A DNA stretch of 64,000 nt from Corylus avellana (taxonomy: Eukaryota; Streptophyta; Magnoliopsida; Fagales; Betulaceae). A program made the position numbers and the translations under genes. The notes beneath the pieces were generated by a model that was not told the origin of the DNA, ran no database searches, and worked only from the letters and a program-made list of their open reading frames with translations. Location: the NCBI RefSeq assembly GCF_901000735.1, contig NC_081550.1, positions 12,589,383 to 12,653,382 of the forward strand, read 5' to 3'. Below are positions 31,305-42,634 of the stretch, one piece after another; positions within the stretch are counted from its first letter, which is position 1, and each line of letters begins with the position of its first letter.

Positions 31305-32398
31305 TCGAGTGCACCCATGCGTGATAACCAAGTCAGCTGCCAGCCTTAATAAGGAAAGAGCAACTTTTAGAATTTTGTAGCTTAGTGCGAACTAGGGCTC
31401 AAACCCTACGATTTTTAGGGGTTCTAGAGTATTCCTAAAGGCCTATAAATAGACCCTTAAGCCTCTAGAATAGATATACTTTCAAAAGAAGAAGAATTGG
31501 AGGTCTTCAAGTTCAAGTTTCGGGTTTATTCTTTTCCATTCTCTTAGTTTATTTTATGAAGATGTTTAACATCAAACTTATGTGAAACTAATTTATTTAG
31601 TAGGGCTAAATTGAAGCCCTAGTTATGTTTAGTTGATATTCAATATTGGCGCCCTTATGATGGTCTTGTTGAGATATCTAAATTGATTAATTCCTAGTTT
31701 CATGAATTCCTCATATGTGTGTGCCTGATCAACATATGCATATGGTATGGACTTGTTAGTTAAATCAATTTGGATGACCGAGTCCTGGGTTTAATAAAAG
31801 TAACAAAAGAAATCCACACTGGGTTCTTGGGTTAATCAACAAGGGGAACCGGGAGTAGACACCTATGCCCTAGGCCTCAAAAGTTTGTCGATTTTCATAG
31901 TTTTGTGCTTTCTTAAAGAATAACTTAGTAGACACCCATGCTAAATCCTTTAAGAAAGAAAAGAATTAGAGTAGACACTCATGCCTAATTCATTGCTTAG
32001 GGAAATCAATAGCTTAAAGAGTAGACACCAATGCCCTTAGGTTGACAAACATTAGATATTCATAACATGATCAAAACATTGGCATATTGATATATTAGCT
32101 AAATATAATTAGTGGTGGATATCAAAGCCCTACCTTTTTATCATTATCAACTCAATACAAATCTTTGTTTTATTTTACTTTTAGAATTAATTTTAAGCAA
32201 AATTTAGCAATCCTCGTGGGAATGACCCCGTACTTACACCCTATACTATTGTGTTGACCTCGTGCACTTGCAGGTAAAACATCCAATTATTTGACTATTA
32301 ATTTAGGTAGATATTTGTGACAACATTTGACCCTGTGAACTTGCGAGTTTTAAGGTACATTTATTTGCCTATAAATTTAGGTAGATATTTGCCCAACA
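31305..32398 (+). repeat. Type-C LTR, 5'-truncated
   Basis: Matches the reverse complement of the LTRs at 36904-39530 and 37565-38846. TATAAATA is at 31444-31451. Four repeats of an AGTAGACACCCATGC-like motif lie at about 31853-32030. The end appears duplicated: ...TTAGGTAGATATTTGTGACAACA at 32325 and a second version, TTTAGGTAGATATTTGCCCA, ending at 32398. Satellite follows directly, with no PBS. Confidence 0.75.
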
Positions 32399-35300
32399 TC
32401 ATGTCGGCGCATGCCATGACGTGATACCAGTTTGTTTGCCCCCTGTGTTCACTACTGAACCATAATATTTTCTAGAAGTTCTGTAGCACCGATTCTGCAG
32501 AAACAACTTGAATCTCTTCATGCCACACGTCGGCAAGATCGCCTCGAACAGCTGCACAAGCTCTTAAAATTTCGGGCCAATCGGATGAAGTTGTATTTTA
32601 ACAACTAGGACCAAAGCCCATGGGCCTAAGGAAATGCTCTCGTAGCGATAAGTGGGAACCTTGAATCATTTGGCACAAAAATTTACGACCTTGTGCAAAA
32701 CTTCGAGGCGATCATGTCGACATATGCCATGAAGTGATACGAGTTCGTTTGCCCCCTTATATTCACTACTGAACGATAACTTTTTCTAGAAGTTCGATAG
32801 CCTCGATCCTGCTAGGACGATTCGAATCTCTTCGAAGCCCATAGGCCTAAAGAAATGCTCGCGTAGCAATAAGTGTGAACTTGAAATCATTTGGCACGAA
32901 AATTTACGAGCTTGTGCAAAACTTCAAGGTGATCGATTCGGCTCGTGCAATGAAGTGATACAAACTCATTGCCCCACTATGTTCACCACTGAACAATAAT
33001 TTTTCAAGAAGTTACGTAGCCTCGAATCCGCCGGAAAGAAATGAATCTCTTCATGCCACCTGTCGACAAGATGGCCTAGAACAACTACACATGCTCTTAA
33101 AATTTCGGGCCAATCGGATAAAGTAGTATTTTAACAACTAGGACCAAAGCCTATGAGCCTAAGGAAATGCTCTCGTAGCGATAAGTGTGAACCCGGAATC
33201 ATTTGGCACGAAACTTTACGAGCTTGTGCAAAACTTAGAGGCGATCATGTCAGCGGGTGCCACAAAGTGATTTGAGTTCATTTTCCCCCCTAAGTTCACT
33301 ACTAAAAGATAAGTTTTTTTTCTAGAAGTTCGGTTGCCCCAATCCCGCCAGAACAACTCGAATCTCTTTGTGCCACTGGTAGACAAGATCGCCTCAAACA
33401 ATTGCACACTCGTAAAATTTAGGGCGAATCGGAAAAAGTTGTATTTTCACAACTAGAACCAAAGCCCATGGGCCTAAGGAAATGCACTTGTACGGATAAG
33501 TGCGAACCCAAAATTGTTTGGCATGAAAATTTACAACCTTGTGCAGAACTTCGAGGCGATCTTGTTGGCGGGTGCCATGAAGTGATTCGAGTTCATTGCC
33601 CCCTATGTTCACTACTGAACGATAACTTTTTCTAGAAGTTCTGTAGCTTCGATTCAGCCGGAACAACACGAATCTCTTCGTGCCACCCGTCGACAAGATG
33701 GCCTGGAACAACTGCACATGCTCTTAAAATTTCGAGCCAATCGGATGAAGTTGTATTTTAACAACTAGGACCAAAGCCCATGGGCCTAAGGAAATGCTCT
33801 CGTAGCGATAAGTGCGAACCAGGAATTGTTTGGCACAAAAATTTACGAGCTTGTGCAAAACTTTGAGGCGATCGATTCGGCTCGTGCAATGAAGTGATAC
33901 AAACTCATTGCCCCACTATGTTCGCCACTGAACAATAACTTTTTTCTAGAAGTTATGTAGCCTCGAATCCGCTGGAACAAAATGAATCTCTTCGTGCCAC
34001 CCGTTGACAAGATTGCATCTAACAACTGCACACGCTCATAAAATTTTGGGCAATAGGATCGAGGCCACCGAACTTCAAGAAAAAAGTTATCGTTCAGTAG
34101 TGAACATAGGGGGGCAACAAACTCATATCACTTCATGGCGTGCACCGACTTGATCGCCTTAAAGTTTTGCACAAGCTCGTAAATTTTCGTGCCTAACAAT
34201 TCCGAGTTTGCACTTATCGCTATGAGTGCTTTTCGTTAGGCCCGTGAGCTTTGGTCGTACTTGTTAAAATTCAACTTCACCCGATTGACCTAAAATTTTA
34301 AGAGCGTGTGCAGTTGTTCCAGGCCATCTTGTCGATGGGTGGCATGAAGAGATTCGAGTTGTTCAGGCGAAATCAAGGCTACAGAACTTCTAGAAAAAGT
34401 TATCATTCGGTAATGAACATATTGGGGCAACAAACTCGTATCACTTCATGGCACAAGGTCTTAAAATTTTGGGCCAATCGGATGAAGTTGTATTTTAACA
34501 ACTAGGACCAAAGCCCATGGGCCTAAGGAAATGCTCTCGTAGCGATTACTGCGAACCTGGAATAGTTTGGCACGAAATTTTACAAGCTTGTGCAAAACTT
34601 CGAGGCAATTATATTGGCGGGTGCCACGAAGTGATATGAGTTTGTTGGCCCCCCAAAGTTCACTACCAAACTATCACTTTTTTCATGAAGCTCGGTGACC
34701 CCTATCCTGCCAGTATGACTCGAATTTCATCATTAAACCAGTCGACAAGATTGCCTCGAACAACTGCACATGCTCGTAAAGTTTCGGGCCAATATGATGA
34801 AGTTGTATTTTCACAACTAGAACCAAAGCCCATGGGCCAAATGAAATGCTCTTGTAGCGATAAGTGCGAACCAGGAATTGTTTGGCACCAAAATTTACGA
34901 GCTTGTGCAAAACTTTGAGGCGATCATGTTGGCGGGTGCCATGAAGTGATACAAGTTCATTGTGCCCCCTATGTTCACTACTGAACAATAACTTTTTCTA
35001 GAAGTTCTGTAGCTCTGATTCGGCAGGAACAACACGAATCTCTTCGTGCCACCCGTCGACAAGATGGCCTAGAACAACTGCACATGCTCTTCAAATTTTG
35101 GGCCAATCGGATGAGGTAGTATTTTAACAACTAGGACCAAAGCCCATGGGCCTAAGGAAATGCTCTCATGGCGATAAGTGTGAACCCGGAATCATTTGGC
35201 ACGAAACTTTACGAGCTTGTGCAAAACTTAGAGGCGATCATGTCAGCGGGTGCCACAAAGTGATTTGAGTTCATTTTCCCCCCTAAGTTCACTACTAAAA

Positions 35301-36903
35301 GATAAGTTTTTTTCTGGAAGTTCGGTTGCCTCAATCCTGCCAGAGCAACTCGAATCTCTTCGTGCCACTGGTAGACAAGATCACCTCAAACAATTGCACA
35401 CTCGTAAAATTTTGGGCCAATTTGAAGAAGTTGTATTTTCACAACTGGAACCAAAGCCCATCGGCCTAAGGAAATGCGCTTGTACGGATAAGTGCCAATC
35501 CAAAATTGTTTGGCATGAAAATTTACAACCTTGTGCTGAACTTCGAGACGATCTTGTTGGTGGGTGCCACGAAGTGATTCGAGTTCATTGCCCCCTATGT
35601 TCACTACTGAATGATAACTTTTTCTAGAAGTTCTGTAGCTCTGATTCCGCCGGAAGAACACGAATCTCTTCATGCCACCCGTCGACAAGATGGCCTGGAA
35701 CAACTGCACATGCTCTTAAAATTTTGGGACAATCAGATGAAGTTGTATTTTAACAACTTGGACCAAAGCCCATGGGCCTAAGGAAATGCTCTCGTAGCGA
35801 TAAGTGAGAACTAGGAATTGTTTGGCACGAAAATTTACGAGCTTGTATAAAACTTCGAGGCGATCATGTTGGCGGGTGCCATGAAGTGATATGAGTTCAT
35901 TGCCCCCTATGTTCACTACTGAACAATAACTTTTTCTAGAAGTTCTGTAGCTCCGATTCTGCTGGAACAACATGAATCTCTTCGTGCCACCCGTCGACAA
36001 GATGGCGTGGAACAACTGCACATGCTCTTAAAATTTCGGGCCAATTGGATGAAGTTGTATTTTAACAACTAGGACCAAAGCCCATAGGCCTAAGGAAATG
36101 CTCTCGTAGCGATAAGTGTGAACCCGGAATCATTTGGCACGAAACTTTACGAGCTTGTGCAAAACTTAGAGGCGATCATGTCGGCGAGTGCCACAAAGTG
36201 ATTCGAGTTTATTTTCCCCCCTAAGTTCACTACTAAACGATAAGTTTTTTCTGGAAGTTCGGTTGCCCCAATTCCGCCAGAACAACTAGAATTTCTTCGT
36301 GCCACTGGTAGACAAGATCACCTTAAACAATTGAACACTCGTAAATTTAGGGCCAATCGGAAGAAGTTGTATTTTCACAACTAGAACCAAAGCCCATGGG
36401 CCTAACGACATGTGCTTGTACGGATAAGTGCGAACCCAAAATTGTTTGGCATGAAAATTTACGAGCTTATGCAGAACTTCGAGGCGATCTTGTTGGCGGG
36501 TGCCCCGAAGTGATTCGAGTTCATTGCCCTCCTATGTTCACTACTGAACGATAACTTTTTCTAGAAGTTCTATGACCCCGATTCTGCTGGAACGACATGT
36601 ATCTCTTCATGCCACCCGTCAACAAGATGGCCTGGAACAACTGCACACGCTCATAAAATTTTGAGCCAATCGGATGAAGTTGTATTTTAACAACTAGGAC
36701 CAAAGCACATGGGCCTAAGGAAATGCTCTCGTAGCGATAAGTGTGAACCCGGAATCATTTGGCACGAAACTTTACAATCTTGTGCAAAACTTAGAGGCGT
36801 TCATGTTGGCGGGTGCCACGAGGTGATTTGAGTTCATTTTCCCACCTAAGTTCACTACTGAATGATAACTTTTTTCTGGAAGTTCGTTTGCCCTGATCCC
36901 TAT
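32399..36903. repeat. Satellite array, diverged about 313-bp subfamily, trimeric pattern
   Basis: Signature positions GCGATCATGTTGGCGGGTGCC-like recur at about 34920, 35233, 35549, 35859, 36172, 36489 and 36795 (spacings 306-317). A variant with CTGGTAGAC occurs at about 33370, 35365 and 36300, and the intervening monomers carry CCCGTCGAC: the order X-Y-Y recurs every roughly 935 bp. It shares loops and arms with the 295/305-bp family. Local orientation is mixed near 34050-34450, where the array partly inverts. Confidence 0.88.
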
Positions 36904-39530
36904 TGTTACAAATACCTACTTAAATTAATAGGCAAATAATTGTATGTTTTACCCGCAAGTGCATGAGGTCAATATAGTACGGTGCAAGTACGGGGTCATT
37001 CCCAAGAGGATTGCTAAATTTTGCTTAAAATTAATTCCAAAAGTGAAACAATAACAAAGATTGAATTTTGATTTGATGATAATCAAAAGGTAGTGCTTTG
37101 ATATCCACCACTAATTATATTTAGATAATATATCAATATACCAATGTTTTGATCATGTTATGTATATCTAATGTTTGTCAACCTAAGGGCATGGGTGTAT
37201 ACTCCTTAAGCTACAGATTTTCCTAAGCAACAAGTTAGGCATGGGTGTATACTCTAACTCTTTTCTTTCTGAAAAGATCTAGCATGGGTGTATACTAAGT
37301 TGTTCTTTAAGAAAGTATAATTTATGTGGAAATAGACAAACACATGAGTCCTATGGCATGGGTGTATATTCCCGGATCCCCATGTTGATTAACCCAATAA
37401 CCCGATTTTGATTTCTTTTGTTACTTTTATTAAACTAAGGACTCGGTCATCCAAATTGGTTTAACAAACTAGTCCATACCACATGCATATGTTAATCAGG
37501 CACACACATATGAGGAATTCATGAAAATAGGAATTAATCAAGTTAAATACCACAACATGATCATTGTTGTGCAAAAATATACCTAAATTAATAGGTAAAT
37601 TATTGTACGTTTTACCTACAAGTGCACAAGGTCAACATGGTAATATAGGGTGCAAAATAGGATCATTCCCACGAGGATTGCTGAATTTATGTTTAAAAAT
37701 AAATTCCTTATGTAGAAACAGAGAGTGATTGTTAAAGTGATAATGATAAAAAGGTAGGACTTTGATAACCACCACTAATTATATCTAGCTAGTATAACAA
37801 TATGCCAATGCTTTGATCATGTTATGTATATTTAATGCTTGCCAACCTAAAGGTATGGGTGTCTACTCATTAGGCTATTGATTTCCCTAAGCACCGAATT
37901 AGGCATGGGTGTCTACTCTAATTCTTTTCTTTCTTAAAGGATTTAGCATGGGTGTCTACTAAGTTGTTGTTTAAGAAAGCATGAATCTGTGGAAATCGGC
38001 GAACACATAAGGCCTAGGGTATGGGTGTCTACTCCCGGTTCCCCATGTTGATTAACCCAAGAACCCGGTGTGGATTTCTTTTGTTACTAACATTAAACCC
38101 AGGACTCGATCATCCAAATTGATTTAATTAACTAGTCTATACCACATGCATATGTTGATCAGGCACACACATATGAGGAATTCATGAAAGCAAGAATTAA
38201 CGAAGTTAAATAATATAACATAACCATCGCAAAGGGGCCACTATTGAAATATTAACTAAACATAACTAGGGCTTCAATCTAGCCCTACTAAGTAAATTAG
38301 CTACACATAGAATTTGTGTTAAACATCTTTGTAAAATAAAAGCAAGGAAAAGAATAAACCCGAGACTTGAACTTGAGAGCTCCTATCCTTCTCTTCCTCC
38401 CAGTCCTTGCAAAAGTAGTAAAACCTAGGGTTTTCGCAGGTTTCAATCCTATTACAATTTGGAGTTGGAAAAACCCTATTATGGAAATAGGTACATTGTA
38501 GCCGCCACTTGGAATGCCTCCTGTGCACGGGTGCGCTTGATCGCACGTCTGCGATCGATGCTTCTTCCGCTTGCGCTCGATCGCTTCTGGCTTGGCTTGT
38601 TCAGCATCTCCTCTGGTATTGCGCTCGATCACAGATACTCTGCGATTGATCGTAGTACCAAGGAACTCCAATTTTCCTGTGTTCTCTTTTTGAGCCTAAA
38701 TCACCAAGTTTTACTTCACTTTCTTCCAAAAGCCTGTAAAAACAACAAAAACACAAAAAGGAAGTAAAATGATCTAATTAACTAAAACCAAAGGATTAAA
38801 ACATGTAAGATAAGGGTTGAAAATATGAATATTTTAGCGCTTATCAATCATCACAAATGAGCCAATATTGAATATTAGCTAAACATAACTAGGGCTTCAA
38901 TCTAACCCTACTAAATAAATTCGTTACAAATAAGTTTGATGTTAAACATCTTTATAAAATAAAAAGAAAGAAATGATAAGAATAAACCCGAAACTTGGAC
39001 TTAAAGAGCTCCAATTCTTCTCCTTAGAAAGTGTGTCTATTCTAGAGGCTTAAGGGTCTATTTATAGGCCTTAGGAATACTCTAGAAACCCTAAAAATCG
39101 TAGGGTTTGAACCCTAGTTCGCACTAAGTTACAAAACCCTAAAAGTTGCACTTTCCATAACAAGGCTGGCGACTGACTTGCCCATCACGCATGGGTGTGC
39201 TCGATCGCAGCCCGTGTGCGATTGATCGCAGATCTACGATAAATCCTCTTTGTACAGGCGCTTGATCGCTGGTACCTTACACATTGTAGTCCTCGCCTGT
39301 AGTGCGCTCGATCATAGCTCCCTTACGATTGATCGCACTACCAGAGCCTTCCAATTTCCCATAATAACTCTTTTAAGTCCAAAACTTCTGAGATTGCTTC
39401 TTTTTCTTCCAATGACCTATAAAATCAAGAAAAACACATAAAAGAGCTAAAATGACATAAATTAACTAAAACTAAAGGATTAAAACATGTAAGTTAAGGG
39501 CAAAAAATATGAATATTTTAGCACTTAACA
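36904..39530 (-). repeat. Type-C LTR (outer, 3' LTR of reversed element), interrupted
   Basis: Plus strand starts TGTTACAAATACC at 36904 and ends GCACTTAACA at 39530, next to a reversed polypurine-like CACCCCCAAACTTACA. Without the nested solo LTR and one TSD copy it is about 1340 bp. TATA (minus) is at 39059-39066. The U3 part carries GCGCTCGATCGCA-like motifs at about 39195-39345 and the R/U5 part has repeated GCATGGGTGTATACT motifs. Its internal region continues rightward to at least 59580. Confidence 0.8.
37565..38846 (-). mobile_element. Solo type-C LTR with TSD ATCAT
   Basis: 1282 bp from TGTTGTGCAAAA to AGCGCTTATCA on the plus strand, flanked by ATCAT at 37560-37564 and 38847-38851. 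The outer LTR is continuous across it, which proves a later insertion. With no internal sequence, it arose by LTR-LTR recombination. GCGCTCGATCGC-like motifs lie at about 38525-38650. Confidence 0.88.
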
Positions 39531-40786
39531 CACCCCCAAACTTACATATTGCTAGTCCCTTAGCAATACAAAGTTAAAAACTAAATGGAAAAACAAAGAA
39601 CAAAAAGATAAATCTATCTTTCGTGGGATGTACGATTGCATTTAGCGTATGCAACATGCCTTTTAAACTTCTAGGAATTGCCTAGAGGACGAGTGAAGTC
39701 TTGTAAGGGTTTTCTAGACATGTTACCCACAAACATCATGCACAATTCATGTTATTCCAAAAATTAAAGTATCACTTCAAGATCATGAATTTCATTTATT
39801 AGCAAGCTTAAAAAGATGAACTCCATCTTCACAATGAATTGGAATCTCAAAGTTCAATTACTTTCAAAAGACATGCTAAAACATCACAAGTTTGAAAATA
39901 ATGTAGGGTGAGCTAGCACAAAATTATGAGGCTTCCAAATCTTTCCAATGTGTAATGTCTCCATATTTCAAAATTCACTGAAATCCCTATTAGATTGAAC
40001 AACAATGGCATATTTCTTTTCTTTTTTTTGGTCAGGTTGTGCAATGCTTGGTTCCCTTAAGCTTTCTAATTGACCTATGTAACGAGTGTTAAGTCAATGA
40101 TTCCCAAACCATATGGTTTTAGGGCATTAGGTGTAGAGACACCCCTAAGAACCTACTCACTCGAATCATAAAGGCAACAAAACCAAACTAACCATGACAT
40201 CAATGTAAGGTGAACTAGCACAAAATTATGAGGCTTCCAATTCTTTCCAATGTGTAATGTCTCCATATCTCAAAATTCACTGAAATCCTTATTAGAATGA
40301 ACAACCATGGCATATTTCCTTTTCTCTTTTTTTTTTTTTTTTGGTCAGGTTGGGCAATGTTTGGTTCCCTTAAGCTTTCTAATTGACCCATGTAGGGAGT
40401 TTTAAGTTAATGACTCCCAAACCAGATGGTTTTAGGGCATTAGGTGTAGAGGCACCCCTAAGGACCTACTAACTTGAGTAAAAAAGGCTACAAAACCAAA
40501 CTAACCATGACATTGATCAAATCCAAAATTTTCACCTTTTGACGTGAACACTCAATGCTTTGAGGCAAGGGGTCCAGTTACTCAGTAAAAAGCTCATCAA
40601 TGATCTTTTATTTATATTTTTATTATTATTATTATTATAATATATATACATTTATGCATATGCCAAAGCGTCCATCTAATAAATCATCCAGTTTCATCCA
40701 AGATACAGAAACACACACATAACTTTCATGTCATACCTCACAAATTATGTGCTAATATGCTTGTGTGATTAGATCAAACATGTGAT
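39531..40786 (-). other. 3' non-coding region of reversed type-C element, with tandem duplication
   Basis: Non-coding tail read on the minus strand, beginning with a polypurine-like TAAGTTTGGGGGTG at the LTR edge. A roughly 302-bp segment is duplicated in tandem (39903-40204 and 40205-40507), about 90% alike. The GTAACTGGACC...TTCGCGTCAAAAG-type block conserved in types A and B lies near 40535-40590. An (ATT)n tract is at about 40618-40637. Confidence 0.7.
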
Positions 40787-40797
40787 CACTACAAAAA
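40787..40797 (+). repeat. CACTA terminal inverted repeat, left
   Basis: CACTACAAAAA, perfect inverted match of the right end at 52709-52719. Confidence 0.9.
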
Positions 40798-40834
40798 AAA
40801 GATTTTTTATTGACATAGATTTTCTAACGTGTAA

Positions 40835-41190
40835 GGTGATCGGACATGCCAGTAAATCTTCCTGACGAGGCAATTTTGACATGTTTCAAGCGTTAAGATT
40901 GTGGGTGTCAGGAATGAAAAATTTTTGACGTGCCAAAGATGGCTCTTCAGAAATTCCTAACGTGTTAGATCCAACACGTCAGAAAATTTTGACGTGTTGG
41001 ATTTAACACGTCAAAAAATTTTCTTGACGTGTCAAAAATTGGCACGTCATGAATTTCTAACGTGTCTTTTTTTGACACGTCAGGAAAATTTCTAACGTGT
41101 CATTTTTGACACGTCAAAAAATTTCTGACATGTCATTTTTGACATGTCAGAACATTTCTAGCGTGTCATTTTTTGGCACGTCAGAAATTT
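40835..41190. repeat. Left subterminal hairpin array of CACTA element
   Basis: Consecutive small inverted repeats with ACGT cores and short T-rich loops: ACGTGTT...AACACGT, ACGTGTC...GACACGT, ACGTGTCA...TGACACGT and GACATGTCA...TGACATGTC, separated by AAATTTCT-like spacers. Such subterminal repeats are where TNPA-type proteins bind in En/Spm. Confidence 0.75.
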
Positions 41191-42634
41191 TGGTTAGTTT
41201 TTTAATTTTTTTTTCCTCCCCCTATACTTTTTGTGAATTTTTTCAGTACTATACCCGAATTTTGTATTACGATTAACCTGATATTCAATCTATCCATCAA
41301 ATCCATGCAAATAATATACAATTTTTCCATTAAATAACATACAACATATCCATTAACATCAATCACAAACTATCCACCAAAACTAACTTCAGCACACAAA
41401 AAATGGCTTAAATGTCAAATGGCCAACCACAAATAACATAATATACACCAATTTAATTATCTCTGTTATCATCAATAAAACTATCACAAATACAATTACA
41501 TCAACAAAGTAACTTATATACAAGTGTGAATAGCCAACCAGACGTTCAATGTTATCATTGACATCGATAGCATCCTCTCCACGATGTCCATTACCTGCAA
41601 ATGATAAAACAAACAATATTCACCAATAAAACAATCACCAAACAAATAAAATCCACTAACTGCAAATGATAATACAAACAATCATTGAGCCCGAATACAA
41701 ACAATCACGTCGGTAAAGTGAAAGAAAAATGCCCGAATATTCACCCAACTCACTTAGCAGAAAAGTCATATTAAAAAAAAAAAAGAAAAAAAATAAGTGA
41801 ATATATATATGCATGGTCACAGAGCAATCAATAATATATAGACATGAGAAAATGAACTTCGTTTTTGCCATGGCAATTATGTGAGACATATGATCTTTTT
41901 CTTTTTTCCATTGCAATTATAGAGCTTCCATATAGGTTATTAATGTTGGGGGTTCAATGGAAGAGATGATAAACAAAAAGGAAAAGCACCCTCTCTAGAA
42001 TTGAGTGCATTTATATCTATTTATATTTAGAGTTACAAAATTAAGTTTCTGAACAACTGTTCTTGATGATATTGATATGCATGTATTGCTTTGTGCCATG
42101 CAATTTTATCCATTTATACGCCCATGAATAACTCTAAATAATTATCTCAACCAACACTATTTCATACCAGACCAAATTAAAGCCAACAATTTGAAATATC
42201 AATATAATGCATGTAGCATTTTGATAATCTTCCAGTAATATTTTAATTTGTTGACGAGATTAACACATAGGAGTTTATATATATTCAAATCATGTTATAT
42301 TAACTACTTAAAATTATGATATTCATCTAGTGTGGACTTGATCGTTTCATACTCTTACACAATCACATACACTAGATTCTTAATATTCTACAAGGACCAT
42401 AGTGGTCCATCTCATAATACCAATAAACACTTCAAATGCAAAGCTCTAACCCACATCCATCACTAAACCAACCATAATATATAAACCAAATTCAACAGGA
42501 TTTACAACATCATTAATTATTGAGAATGACTACAACATATCCAAACTCTAAATTTAGAAGTTCACACATAGATATATAGGGACAGTTCTAAACCTAAATT
42601 GACCGTTAAAAAAAGTCATTACCTGATCCACTGT
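41191..42634. other. CACTA internal non-coding region, left
   Basis: AT-rich, no supportable gene; short ORFs at 41389-41916 show no recognisable domain. It presumably contains the 3' untranslated part of the TNPA-like gene. Confidence 0.5.

Noticed and set aside
38297..38767. Overlapping ORFs in the solo LTR
   Set aside because: They lie entirely inside LTR sequence with no recognisable domain; the bases are explained as promoter/leader of the retroelement.
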